Origin: Streptomyces marispadix | GTDB taxonomy: Bacteria > Actinomycetota > Actinomycetes > Streptomycetales > Streptomycetaceae | NCBI RefSeq assembly: GCF_022524345.1 | Contig: NZ_JAKWJU010000002.1 | Span: 6,004,001 to 6,068,000, forward strand | Direction: 5' to 3' | DNA length: 64,000 nucleotides | Shown here: piece after piece, positions 17,518 to 25,571 of the stretch | How the letters are laid out: each line of letters opens with the position of its first letter | Position numbering within the stretch: the stretch's first letter is position 1 | The notes under the pieces: model-generated | What the model was told of the DNA's origin: nothing | Databases searched by the model: none | The model's input: the letters and a program-made list of their open reading frames with translations, nothing else | Translations under genes and position numbers: made by a program

Positions 17518-18068
17518 TCACGGGTCCATCGGCGGCGGGGAGGCGAGCACGACGCACGAACTGCGGCCCAGTTCCCCGAACTCCGGCCCAGCTCCCGCAG
17601 CATGGCGTGGAAGGACTCCCGGTGGTCGAGGTCGAGTACGGAGGCGGGCTCGTCCAGGACCAGCAACTCCGGCTCGTTGACGATGGCCTGGGCGATGCCG
17701 GTTCCGCGCTTCATCTCTACGGAGAGAGAGTGCGCAGCTTGCGGTCGATACGGCCGGACAGTCCCACGCGGCAGGCGGCCTCCTCCACGGCCGCGGGGAC
17801 GGCCGTGCCGGGGGAATCTGCTGGAGCCAGGCGACGTAGGTGACGAACTCCCGCACCGTGACGCGCCGGCAGACGCCGAACTCCTGTGGCAGACAGCCGA
17901 GCCGGCGGCGGATCGCCGGCCGCCGGCCGAGCACGCCGGGGTCGCGGTCGAGGAGCGTGATGCCGCCCTCGTCGGGTGCGAGCGCGGGTGGCGAGAGCAG
18001 GGATGAGCGTGCTCGTGCCTGCGCCGTCGGGCCCGAGCAGGCCGTGCACGCCGGTGCCGCGCGCCCAT
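17518..18068 (-). pseudogene. Decayed ABC-transporter ATP-binding gene
   Basis: Pieces of one ABC ATPase lie in three reading frames. G-V-H-G-L-L-G-P-D-G-A-G-T-S-T-L is a damaged Walker A (the K of GxGKST lost). L-G-C-L-P-Q-E-F-G-V is the Q-loop in a second frame. R-K-L-R-T-L-S is back in the first frame, and S-V-E-M-K-R-G-T-G-I-A-Q-A with E-L-L-V-L-D-E-P-A-S-V-L-D-L (signature and Walker B) is in a third. Indels map near 17990, 17810 and 17728 (an extra CT in a CT run). A 14-15 bp imperfect duplication (GGCCCAGTTCCC / GGCCCAGCTCCC) lies near the 3' end. The N-terminal strands before Walker A are missing; the boxC promoter starts there. The original was probably a drug or metabolite exporter ATPase. 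Confidence 0.82.
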
Positions 18069-18071
18069 GAA

Positions 18072-18112
18072 GTTCTACAAACTATTGACGTCACGGGAGA
18101 ATGATGTGGAAC
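18072..18112. promoter_or_regulatory. Inverted repeat GTTCTACA-N25-TGTGGAAC before boxC
   Basis: Second copy of the GTTCYACA dyad: 8-bp arms, 25-bp spacing identical to the copy at 14764-14804, and the same CTATTGACG inside (TTGACG at 18085-18090). It ends 40 bp before the boxC ATG. Good -10 hexamers are missing in both copies, so activation rather than simple repression is possible. Confidence 0.55.
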
Positions 18113-18152
18113 ATAGGGCTATCCCAGGCTGGAGGACGCTGGAGGAGACCGC

Positions 18153-19871
18153 ATGACCACCACCGCCGAGACCGAGCCGGAAACAGCTGCCGACCAGCCC
18201 GTACACGTGGACTTCCGGACCGAGCCGTCCCGATACCGGCACTGGCGCATCGACGTCGAAAGCCCGGTCGCCACGCTGACCATGGACGTCGACGAGCAGG
18301 GCGGACTGCTTCCCGGCTACGAGCTGAAGCTCAACTCCTACGACCTGGGCGTCGACATCGAACTCCACGACGCCGTACAGCGGTTGCGCTTCGAACATCC
18401 CGGGGTGCGCGCCGTCGTGGTGACCAGCGCCAAGGAGAAGGTCTTCTGCGCGGGCGCCAACATCCGCATGCTGGCGGCCTCCCCGCACGGCTGGAAGGTG
18501 AACTTCTGCAAGTTCACCAACGAGACCCGCAACGGCATCGAGGACGCCACCGCCCACTCCGGGCAGACCTACATCGCCGCGGTCAACGGCGCCGCGTCCG
18601 GCGGCGGTTACGAACTGGCGCTGGCCTGCGACCGCATCATGCTCGTCGACGACCGCTCCACCACCGTCTCCCTGCCCGAACTGCCGCTGCTGGGCGTGCT
18701 TCCCGGCACCGGAGGGCTGACGCGCGTCACCGACAAGCGACATGTACGGCGTGACATCGCGGACTTCTTCGCCACCAGGTCCGAGGGCGTGGGCGGCAAG
18801 AAGGCCGTCGCCTGGCGGCTCGTCGACGAGACCGTGCCGCGCACCGCATGGGACGAGGCGGTCGCGGGACGCGCCGCGGAGGCCGCCGCAGCGGCCGGCA
18901 GCACCGTCGGCGCCGAAGCCGGGACCGCCGGGATCGAACTGACGCCGCTGGTCAAGTCCCGTACGGACAGCGCTATTTCGTACCGTCATGTCTCCGCCCG
19001 CATGGACCGGAAAGCGAAAGCCGTGGAGATCAACGTCGCGGGCCCGGAGGCGGCGCCGCCGTCCGGGATGGCCGAAGTCCACCGGCAGGGCGCGCAGTTC
19101 TGGACGCTCGCGATGACACGCGAACTGGACGACCTGATCCTCGATCTGCGTACCAACGAACCCGAGCTGGGCACCTGGGTGCTGCGCACCAGCGGCGACC
19201 CGCAGCACGTCCTCGACCACGACCGGCTGCTGCTCGACAACGACGGGGACTGGCTGGCCCGCGAGATCCTGCTCTACCTCAAGCGCACCCTGAAACGCCT
19301 CGACGTCACCAGCCGCAGCCTCATCGCCCTTGTGGAGCCCCGCAGTTGTTTCGCCGGGTCGCTGCTGGAACTCGCCCTCGCCGCCGACCGCGGCTATCAG
19401 CTCCTCGGCGTCTTCGAGGACGAGGACCCCGACGCGCCGCCGGCGACCGTGACCGCCGGGCCCGCCAACTTCGGTGCTCTGCCCATGTCCAACGGCCTCT
19501 CCCGGCTGGCGACCCGCCACTACCACGACCCGGAGGCGCTGGCCGCCGTCGAGGCCGTGGCCGGCAAGCCCCTGGGGGCCGTCGAAGCCGAACGTCTCGG
19601 CCTGGTCACCTTCGCCCCCGACGACATCGACTGGGCGGAGGAGGTCCGCATCGCCGTGGAGGAACGGGCGAGCTTCAGCCCCGACGCGCTCACCGGCCTG
19701 GAGGCCAACTACCGCTTCCCGGGCCCGGAAACGCTGGAGACCAAGATCTTCGGACGGCTCAGCGCCTGGCAGAACTGGATCTTCACCCGGCCCGGCGCCT
19801 CCGGGCCCGAGGGTGCCCTGCGCTCCTACGGCACGGGCCGCCGCGCCGACTTCGACCGAAAGCGAGTCTGA
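18153..19871 (+). CDS. boxC: Benzoyl-CoA-dihydrodiol lyase BoxC
   Basis: 572 residues; CTGGAGGAG 6 nt before the ATG. A long two-part crotonase-fold protein of the size usual for BoxC. The first crotonase half has F-C-A-G-A-N-I-R-M-L near residue 100, N-G-A-A-S-G-G-G-Y-E-L-A-L near 145 and L-P-L-L-G-V-L-P-G-T-G-G-L near 175. The second half has E-P-R-S-C-F-A-G-S-L-L-E-L-A-L near 395. BoxC opens the 2,3-epoxybenzoyl-CoA ring, releasing formate and giving 3,4-dehydroadipyl-CoA semialdehyde. The next gene is boxB, one base after its stop. Confidence 0.93.
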   Translation: MTTTAETEPETAADQPVHVDFRTEPSRYRHWRIDVESPVATLTMDVDEQGGLLPGYELKLNSYDLGVDIELHDAVQRLRFEHPGVRAVVVTSAKEKVFCAGANIRMLAASPHGWKVNFCKFTNETRNGIEDATAHSGQTYIAAVNGAASGGGYELALACDRIMLVDDRSTTVSLPELPLLGVLPGTGGLTRVTDKRHVRRDIADFFATRSEGVGGKKAVAWRLVDETVPRTAWDEAVAGRAAEAAAAAGSTVGAEAGTAGIELTPLVKSRTDSAISYRHVSARMDRKAKAVEINVAGPEAAPPSGMAEVHRQGAQFWTLAMTRELDDLILDLRTNEPELGTWVLRTSGDPQHVLDHDRLLLDNDGDWLAREILLYLKRTLKRLDVTSRSLIALVEPRSCFAGSLLELALAADRGYQLLGVFEDEDPDAPPATVTAGPANFGALPMSNGLSRLATRHYHDPEALAAVEAVAGKPLGAVEAERLGLVTFAPDDIDWAEEVRIAVEERASFSPDALTGLEANYRFPGPETLETKIFGRLSAWQNWIFTRPGASGPEGALRSYGTGRRADFDRKRV

Positions 19872-19872
19872 G

Positions 19873-21294
19873 ATGCCCGTGAACGGAGCCGACTACAGCG
19901 AGAAGATCCCCAACAACGTCGACCTGCGCGAGGACCGCCGCCTCCAGCGGGCCCTGGAGTCCTGGCAGCCCGACTTCCTCAACTGGTGGGAGTCGATGGG
20001 CCCTTCACTGCCCACCCAGGACGTCTATCTGCGTACGGCGGTCGACGTGGGCCGCGAAGGCTGGGCGCACTTCGGGCACGTAGCCATGAAGGACTACCGC
20101 TGGGGGATCTTCCTCGCCGAACGCGACCGCGACCGCCGCATCGGCTTCGGCGCCCACAAGGGCGAACCGGCCTGGCAGAAGGTCCCCGGCGAGTACCGCG
20201 CCGACCTCCAGCGCCTCATCGTCATCCAGGGCGACACCGAACCGGCCAGCGTCGAACAGCAGCGCAACCTCGGTGCGACCGCGCCCAGCCTCTACGACCT
20301 GCGCAACCTCTTCCAGGTCAACGTCGAGGAGGGCCGCCACCTTTGGGCCATGGTCTATCTGCTGCACGCCTACTTCGGACGCGAAGGACGCGAGGAGGCC
20401 GAGGAGTTGCTGCACCGCAACTCCGGCAGCGACGAATCGCCGCGCATACTCGGCGCGTTCAACGAGGAGACCCCCGACTGGCTGTCGTTCTTCATGTTCA
20501 CCTACTTCACCGACCGCGACGGCAAGTACCAGCTCGGCACCCTCAAGGAGTCCGGCTTCGACCCGCTCTCGCGCACCTGCGAGTTCATGCTCAAGGAAGA
20601 GGCGCACCACATGTTCGTCGGTACGACGGGCATCGACCGCGTCGTCGAGCGGACCGCCCGGCTGATGATCGACCACGACACGGACGACGTGGCCGCCCTC
20701 GGCGCCATCCCGCTCGACGTGGTCCAGAAGTACCTCAACTTCCACTACTCCGTCTCGCTCGACCTCTTCGGCAGCGAGACCTCCAGCAACGTCGCCAACT
20801 ACTACACGGCGGGCCTCAAGGGCCGCTGGCGCGAGGACCGGCGCAAGGACGACCACCGGCTCACCGACGACTCGTTCCTCGTGGACGCCCTCGTCGACGG
20901 CGAGATCGGCACCACCGAGGTCGCGGCGCTCGTCGGCCTCAACACCGATCTGCGGCGCGAGTACATCGGCGACTGCCAAAGCGGCGTCAACCGCTGGAAC
21001 AAGATCCTCGAAGACGCCGGGCTCGCACCGCGGTTCCGGCTGCCGAGCGTCGCGTTCAACCGCAAGGTGGGCGCCTTCGCGGGAATCGAGGCCACACCCG
21101 ACGGCACGGTGCTCTCACCGCAGGAGTGGGAGCGGCGCAGGGACGCGTGGCTGCCGACGGACGCCGACAAGGCGTATGTGTGCTCCCTGATGCGGCCCGT
21201 GCACGAACGCGGCAAGATCGCCGGCTGGATCGCCCCGCCCCGCCGGGGCATCAACGGTCAGCCCTTCGACTACGAGTACGTCCATCTGGCGTGA
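19873..21294 (+). CDS. boxB: Benzoyl-CoA 2,3-epoxidase subunit BoxB
   Basis: 473 residues, length as expected for BoxB. Ferritin-like diiron ligands are visible: D-T-E-P near residue 123, V-E-E-G-R-H-L-W near 152-158, T-D-R-D near 214 and L-K-E-E-A-H-H-M-F near 241-248, giving the two ExxH pairs. BoxB uses O2 and reducing power to form 2,3-epoxybenzoyl-CoA. Its reductase partner BoxA is not in this window, so another reductase or a distant boxA is needed. The ATG follows the boxC stop by one base, so the two are translated together. Confidence 0.94.
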   Translation: MPVNGADYSEKIPNNVDLREDRRLQRALESWQPDFLNWWESMGPSLPTQDVYLRTAVDVGREGWAHFGHVAMKDYRWGIFLAERDRDRRIGFGAHKGEPAWQKVPGEYRADLQRLIVIQGDTEPASVEQQRNLGATAPSLYDLRNLFQVNVEEGRHLWAMVYLLHAYFGREGREEAEELLHRNSGSDESPRILGAFNEETPDWLSFFMFTYFTDRDGKYQLGTLKESGFDPLSRTCEFMLKEEAHHMFVGTTGIDRVVERTARLMIDHDTDDVAALGAIPLDVVQKYLNFHYSVSLDLFGSETSSNVANYYTAGLKGRWREDRRKDDHRLTDDSFLVDALVDGEIGTTEVAALVGLNTDLRREYIGDCQSGVNRWNKILEDAGLAPRFRLPSVAFNRKVGAFAGIEATPDGTVLSPQEWERRRDAWLPTDADKAYVCSLMRPVHERGKIAGWIAPPRRGINGQPFDYEYVHLA

Positions 21295-21330
21295 GGGCGC
21301 GGGGAGTCGGCGGACCGGAGAAGCGGGTGT

Positions 21331-21354
21331 GTCGGGGAGTCGGGGAGTCGGGGA
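21331..21354. repeat. Three tandem copies of GTCGGGGA
   Basis: An 8-bp unit repeated three times exactly, in the 101-bp gap between the convergent boxB and ccdA-like genes. No function is evident. Confidence 0.7.
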
Positions 21355-21395
21355 GCTGCGCCGTGGCGGCACCGGTTCGCCCCGAGACCCCGCGC

Positions 21396-22361
21396 TCAAC
21401 TCCCGGCGCGTTCCTGCTGCTCGGCCTTCCGCCCGGCTCCCCGCGCCGCCTGCGGCTCGTCCTCGTGCACGCCCTGGTGCTGGTCGTTCTGCTCGCTCGT
21501 GGCCGGTGCGCTCGCATGCCGCCGCCCCCGTAGCCTCAGCCCGATCAGCGCGACGGCCAGCAGCACCCCGAACACGCCCGCGACAACGGGGACTCCGGTC
21601 CACTCCAGGGCGTTCGCGATGGTCCGCTGCACCGTGCCCGCCCCGTCGACCACCGGATCGCCGCCCGTGGTGCCGCCGCCGAGTGCGCGGATCTCGTACC
21701 AGCCGTAGTACGAGGTGTAGGCGCCCACGAGGACGAGCAGCGCGCCGCCCAGACGCGAGGCGACCGCGCCCAGCCGCCGCAGGCCGCCCACCGTGGCCGT
21801 ACGGGCGAGGGCCACGGCCAGAGCCGCCGTGCCCACGACGGCGCCCATCCCCGCCGCGTACGCCCCGAAGAGCAGCACCCCGCCCCAGGTCGAACCGCTG
21901 CGGAACGCCGACACCACGATGGCGAGGAACGGCGCGATCGTGCAGCCGAGCGACGCCACGGCGTACGCACCGCCGAACAGTGCCATCGACGGCACGGACC
22001 GGGTGACCGACGGCGCACGGCGCACCTTCGGCAGCAGCGACGGAAGCCCGCGCCCCGCCAGCAGCCACACGCCGAGAGCGGCCAGAAGCAGCCCGAACAC
22101 CACGGTGAACCACGGCAGATGCTGCTGCACCTGGCTCGCCACGGGCGCCACGACCAGCCCGAAGACGCCGAAGACGGCCGCGAAACCCACCGTCATCGCG
22201 GCGGTCGCGGCCAGCGCCCGCCCCACGGCCGCGCCCCGCGAGGGCGAGTCGTCGCCCAGCACCAGCAGCGACAGATAGGCGGGCAGCAGCGCGAAGCCGC
22301 AGGGGTTGACCGCCGCGAGCATGCCCGCGGTCAGCGCCAGTGCGAGGGGGACGTCGGCCAT
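21396..22361 (-). CDS. CcdA/DsbD-family thiol-disulfide transmembrane protein
   Basis: 321 residues with about six membrane segments. The two redox cysteines are in V-N-P-C-G-F-A-L-L-P-A-Y near residue 21 and S-L-G-C-T-I-A-P-F near 139, the paired positions of CcdA. The protein carries electrons from cytoplasmic thioredoxin to extracytoplasmic thioredoxin-like proteins. The C-terminal 45 residues are a Gln/Glu/His-rich tail. It starts 22 bp after a TlpA-like lipoprotein gene, its probable partner. Confidence 0.88.
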   Translation of the reverse strand: MADVPLALALTAGMLAAVNPCGFALLPAYLSLLVLGDDSPSRGAAVGRALAATAAMTVGFAAVFGVFGLVVAPVASQVQQHLPWFTVVFGLLLAALGVWLLAGRGLPSLLPKVRRAPSVTRSVPSMALFGGAYAVASLGCTIAPFLAIVVSAFRSGSTWGGVLLFGAYAAGMGAVVGTAALAVALARTATVGGLRRLGAVASRLGGALLVLVGAYTSYYGWYEIRALGGGTTGGDPVVDGAGTVQRTIANALEWTGVPVVAGVFGVLLAVALIGLRLRGRRHASAPATSEQNDQHQGVHEDEPQAARGAGRKAEQQERAGS

Positions 22362-22383
22362 GTGTCGGCGGGTGCGCGGCAGT

Positions 22384-23019
22384 TCAGCCGGCCAGCCCGG
22401 CCACCTGCTTGGTGAGCTGGTCGGGACTCGTCGCAGCCCCCTCGTGGACCGTCTTGCCGTTCTTGTCGAGCATCACGTACGAACTCTGCTGCGAGATGCC
22501 GAACTTCTTCCAGACGGCGCCCTTCTGGTCGTTGAGGTGCGGGAAGTTGCCGACCTTCTGCGTCTTGACGAAGCCGCGTATCGGCTCGGTCTTGTCCAGA
22601 CCGGCCACGCCCACGAAGTTGATCTTGCCCTTGTACTTGTCGGCGAGCTTCGCCGTCTGCGCTGCCTGCCCCTGGCACGTCCCGCACCACGGCGCCCAGA
22701 ACCACAGCACGGACGGCTTCCCGGCCAGCGTCTCGCCCTTGAACGACTTTCCGTCGAGGGTCGTGCTCGCGAACCTCAGCTTCGCGGGGGCGGACTTGCC
22801 GTCCGGCGCCTTCTCGCCCGGTGCGATCCCGGCCGGGGCGTCCTTGTCCTTGCCGGCGTCGCCGCCCTTCTCGCCGCCGGCGTCGTTGCCCTTGTCCTCG
22901 TCCGCCGCGGCCTTGCCCGACGGCTTCGGCTGGTCGTCCATGCCGCAGCCCGCCACGGACAACGCGCTCGCCACGAGCAGGGCAGTGAGGACGGTACGGG
23001 TTCGACCGGCACGCATCAT
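22384..23019 (-). CDS. TlpA/ResA-type thioredoxin-like lipoprotein
   Basis: 211 residues from ATG 23019, preceded by AGAGGA; an 11-residue extension to 23052 is less likely. A signal peptide ends in a lipobox (L-S-V-A-G-C), so the mature protein would be membrane-anchored outside the cell. A Lys/Asp/Gly-rich linker of about 50 residues follows. The thioredoxin fold has W-F-W-A-P-W-C-G-T-C-Q near residue 110, the CxxC active site (C-G-T-C). It would reduce exported disulfides using electrons from the adjacent CcdA-like protein. Confidence 0.88.
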   Translation of the reverse strand: MMRAGRTRTVLTALLVASALSVAGCGMDDQPKPSGKAAADEDKGNDAGGEKGGDAGKDKDAPAGIAPGEKAPDGKSAPAKLRFASTTLDGKSFKGETLAGKPSVLWFWAPWCGTCQGQAAQTAKLADKYKGKINFVGVAGLDKTEPIRGFVKTQKVGNFPHLNDQKGAVWKKFGISQQSSYVMLDKNGKTVHEGAATSPDQLTKQVAGLAG

Positions 23020-23314
23020 CTGAATCCTCTGGTCACGGATCGGGCTCGTCACGCTAGGACGTCACGCCCGGCACCAGTCGGTCTTTAGCGGCACCTGACT
23101 AATCCGCACTGATCCGCGGCGGGGAACGGGCTGTTGCCGCCCGGAGCTACGGAGGCGGATGCCCTCCCGGGCCGCCCGCGCGCTCTGTGCCCCCGTCACC
23201 GGTGAGACCTCCGCGACCTGCGCGGCCTCTGCGCCCTTTGATCCCGCTCCATCCGCGTGACCTCCACGGCCGAGGGGCGGGTCCCCGGGAAACCGGAAGC
23301 CCAGGAGGAGCACG

Positions 23315-23824
23315 ATGCGCAGACCGTGGGGCCCGGACGGTGACGCGGCCCACGGCCCGCGGCCCTCGGGCCCCGCGTCGAGGGGCGGGCCCGCCGCCGC
23401 CCACGGCCCGGCGCCCGCTCCGCAGCGCCGGACCACCGGAAGGACGACGGGGATGGACACCCACTGGCACGCCTTCAGCTACACGGGCCACGCAAGACCC
23501 CGGGACGCCGAGGCCCGCGACCCGGAATCGGCCACTCCGCCCATCGAGTTGGACAAGTGGTTCCGCAAACCCCGCTCGATGATGTCCGGCACCTTCACCG
23601 ACGCCGCCGCTGCCGCGGACTGGCTGGAGCGCGAACTCACCGAGTCGCCGCCGCCCGACGGTGCCCTCCCCGTACGTACGCACATGCGCGCCGCACGCGA
23701 CGCGCTGCGCCGAGGCTCCGACGCATACGTCGGCTACTACACGGCCCACGGCCGCTTCCTCGTCCGTACGCTGCTGGCCTGCCCCCGGGGGAACCTGCGC
23801 TGCCCGGCGCCGCCTCGGCGCTAG
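23315..23824 (+). CDS. Hypothetical protein (conserved-looking, no domain recognised)
   Basis: 169 residues from ATG 23315, which has a strong AGGAGGAG 5-12 nt upstream. A second ATG at 23453 (GGAAGGA upstream) would give 123 residues, beginning M-D-T-H-W-H-A-F-S-Y. The part after 23453 looks folded and conserved (E-L-D-K-W-F-R-K-P-R-S, F-T-D-A-A-A-A-A-D-W-L-E). The N-terminal 46 residues are Pro/Gly/Ala-rich and low-complexity. The strong SD favours the longer form, the sequence character the shorter. No function can be stated. Confidence 0.6.
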   Translation: MRRPWGPDGDAAHGPRPSGPASRGGPAAAHGPAPAPQRRTTGRTTGMDTHWHAFSYTGHARPRDAEARDPESATPPIELDKWFRKPRSMMSGTFTDAAAAADWLERELTESPPPDGALPVRTHMRAARDALRRGSDAYVGYYTAHGRFLVRTLLACPRGNLRCPAPPRR

Positions 23825-23959
23825 GCGACGCCGCGCCCCGCTTCCCGGACCGCCCGTGGTTTCCCGGGACTGCCCCCGACCGTCCGGCACGTCCGGCCGC
23901 GGGGCCGGGTCACTGCCGCCGGTCACGACGACCTCCGACCCGGCCCCACGCCGGGGCCC

Positions 23960-24439
23960 TCACAAGTGCGAGAGCTGACCGGGCTCGTAGTCGCCCGCGG
24001 GCTGCCGCACGATGACGTTCATCCTGTTGAAGGCGTTGATGAGGGCGATCAGCGACGCCAGGGTGGCGAGCTGTTCCTCGTCGTAGTGCTTGGCCGCCCT
24101 CGCCCAGACCTCGTCGGAGACGCCACCGGCCGCGTCCGCGATACGGGTGCCCTCCTCCGCCAGCTCCAGCGCGGCCCGCTCGGCCTCGGTGAAGACCGTC
24201 GCCTCCCGCCATGCCGCGACGAGGTTGAGCCGCAGCGTGGTCTCACCGGCCGCGATGGCGTCCTTGGTGTGCATGTCGGTGCAGAAGCCGCACCCGTTGA
24301 TCTGGCTCGCGCGGATCTTCACCAGCTCCTGCGTGGCCGCCGGAAGCGACGACTCCGAGAGCACCTTGTTCGCCGAGACGATGTGCTTGAGGAACTTGCC
24401 CACGGTCGGGCTGCCGAAGACGTTCAGACGGGGATCCAC
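23960..24439 (-). CDS. AhpD-like carboxymuconolactone decarboxylase family protein
   Basis: 159 residues from a GTG (24439) with AAGGAG in front. The redox motif N-G-C-G-F-C-T-D-M-H gives Cys50, Cys53 and His57, as in AhpD-type peroxidases. E-L-V-K-I-R-A-S-Q precedes it and I-A-L-I-N-A-F-N-R-M-N closes the domain, also family-typical. It likely reduces peroxides or relays thiol oxidation. Stand-alone gene. Confidence 0.88.
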   Translation of the reverse strand: MDPRLNVFGSPTVGKFLKHIVSANKVLSESSLPAATQELVKIRASQINGCGFCTDMHTKDAIAAGETTLRLNLVAAWREATVFTEAERAALELAEEGTRIADAAGGVSDEVWARAAKHYDEEQLATLASLIALINAFNRMNVIVRQPAGDYEPGQLSHL

Positions 24440-24715
24440 GGTGACTCCTTAGCGGTTGTTCGTTGACTGCACCCCTACGACGAGACGGCCCGGCGGAATG
24501 TGACACGGCGCCCGGCACGGTTTTCGCGGGCGAGGGGCTGGGGCGGTACGCGGGTGCGGCCGGGTGGGGGCGGCCAGGCCCGCAGCGGGGACCGCAGAAG
24601 CATCGGCCACGATTCACGAGGGGGCAAAAGCCACACCGGGCAGATGGAGTCATCGGAGAGCAGGCGCGCCGTTCCCGAATCCGGGTCGGCAATGGAGCGT
24701 GCTCGACGCCACGAA

Positions 24716-24755
24716 TTCGCCAGCCGTCCAGCACGCTTTCTTCACGACTGGCGAA
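24716..24755. repeat. Inverted repeat TTCGCCAG-N24-CTGGCGAA
   Basis: Perfect 8-bp arms with 24 nt between, 97 bp before the orphan gene at 24852. The whole gap 24440-24851 (412 bp) otherwise has no credible gene; the plus-strand frames through it are Arg/Gly-rich. The dyad could be an operator or a remnant end of an inserted element. Confidence 0.55.
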
Positions 24756-24851
24756 GGGGCGGGCCGTAGGCAGACGTCCGAAATCCGCCGCATCACCCGA
24801 TACCCCTATGGAAAGCCTCCCTCGTCGAGTACGTATCTGGGAGGGGAAGGC

Positions 24852-25436
24852 ATGGGCTGGCGCATTTTCAAGGACTGGTCGAAAGAAGTCGCCGTAATCA
24901 CAAAGCGACTGGACACAATGCACAGCGACATCGTCCGTCTCAGCACCGTCGGCGAATGTCGGTCACGAACACCGGACGACGCTCAGTCCGGCCTCCCCAA
25001 GGGACTAGACGACTACCAGAAGCACGTCAAACTCCTGCGCGTCGCCGCCGATATCGCGACTGCGGAGCTTCGCTGCCACCGCGACACATGGGCCTATGTC
25101 GCCGAGAAGGCCGCGCCTCAGCCACAACACTTCCGTACCCCCGGCAGCATCGCCGACGAGGAAGGCCGTGTCCGAACCACTCTCTCCGGACGCTCACTCG
25201 TCGCCGTACTGACCGCCTTGTGGACCATCGCCCACAAGAAACACACCACCGACGCCGAACTCGTCGACTGGGCCCTCGCGGTCACCCTCTACAAACAAGT
25301 AGCCAACGCGATCGAACAATTGCGGCACGGGGAACAAGACGATTGCACGAAGGTCGTCATCATCATCGACCGCCGACGCCGGCGCCCCTTGCGGGCGGGC
25401 GCGTGTGACGACTCCGATAACGACGAAGGCAGCTAG
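24852..25436 (+). CDS. Orphan hypothetical protein, lower-GC gene
   Basis: 194 residues, begins M-G-W-R-I-F-K-D-W-S-K-E-V-A-V-I-T-K-R-L-D-T-M-H; GAGGGGAAGG lies directly before the ATG. No motif I recognise. It reads as mainly helical and charged, with a short hydrophobic stretch near residue 118 (S-L-V-A-V-L-T-A-L-W-T-I-A). The C-terminus is K-V-V-I-I-I-D-R-R-R-R-R-P and an acidic D-D-S-D-N-D-E tail. Third-position GC looks lower than in flanking genes, with ACA, AAA and ATA-type codons, suggesting recent acquisition. A GC hairpin follows. Confidence 0.65.
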   Translation: MGWRIFKDWSKEVAVITKRLDTMHSDIVRLSTVGECRSRTPDDAQSGLPKGLDDYQKHVKLLRVAADIATAELRCHRDTWAYVAEKAAPQPQHFRTPGSIADEEGRVRTTLSGRSLVAVLTALWTIAHKKHTTDAELVDWALAVTLYKQVANAIEQLRHGEQDDCTKVVIIIDRRRRRPLRAGACDDSDNDEGS

Positions 25437-25460
25437 CGGGCGTCATTCGTGAGAAAGCCC

Positions 25461-25484
25461 CCCGCCGCCGACGTCGGCGGGGGA
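25461..25484. terminator. Hairpin after the orphan gene
   Basis: GC-rich dyad centred on GCCGACGTCGGC, 8 bp perfect then extended by C/G runs with one mismatch, 25 bp after the stop. No T-run. Confidence 0.5.
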
Positions 25485-25571
25485 GCCGCGGGTTCACGGA
25501 TGCGCTCGTGCACACGCCGTCACCTTGGTCACCGTGCCGGATGCGCCTTCGTGCCCGCATATATTGCCCCG

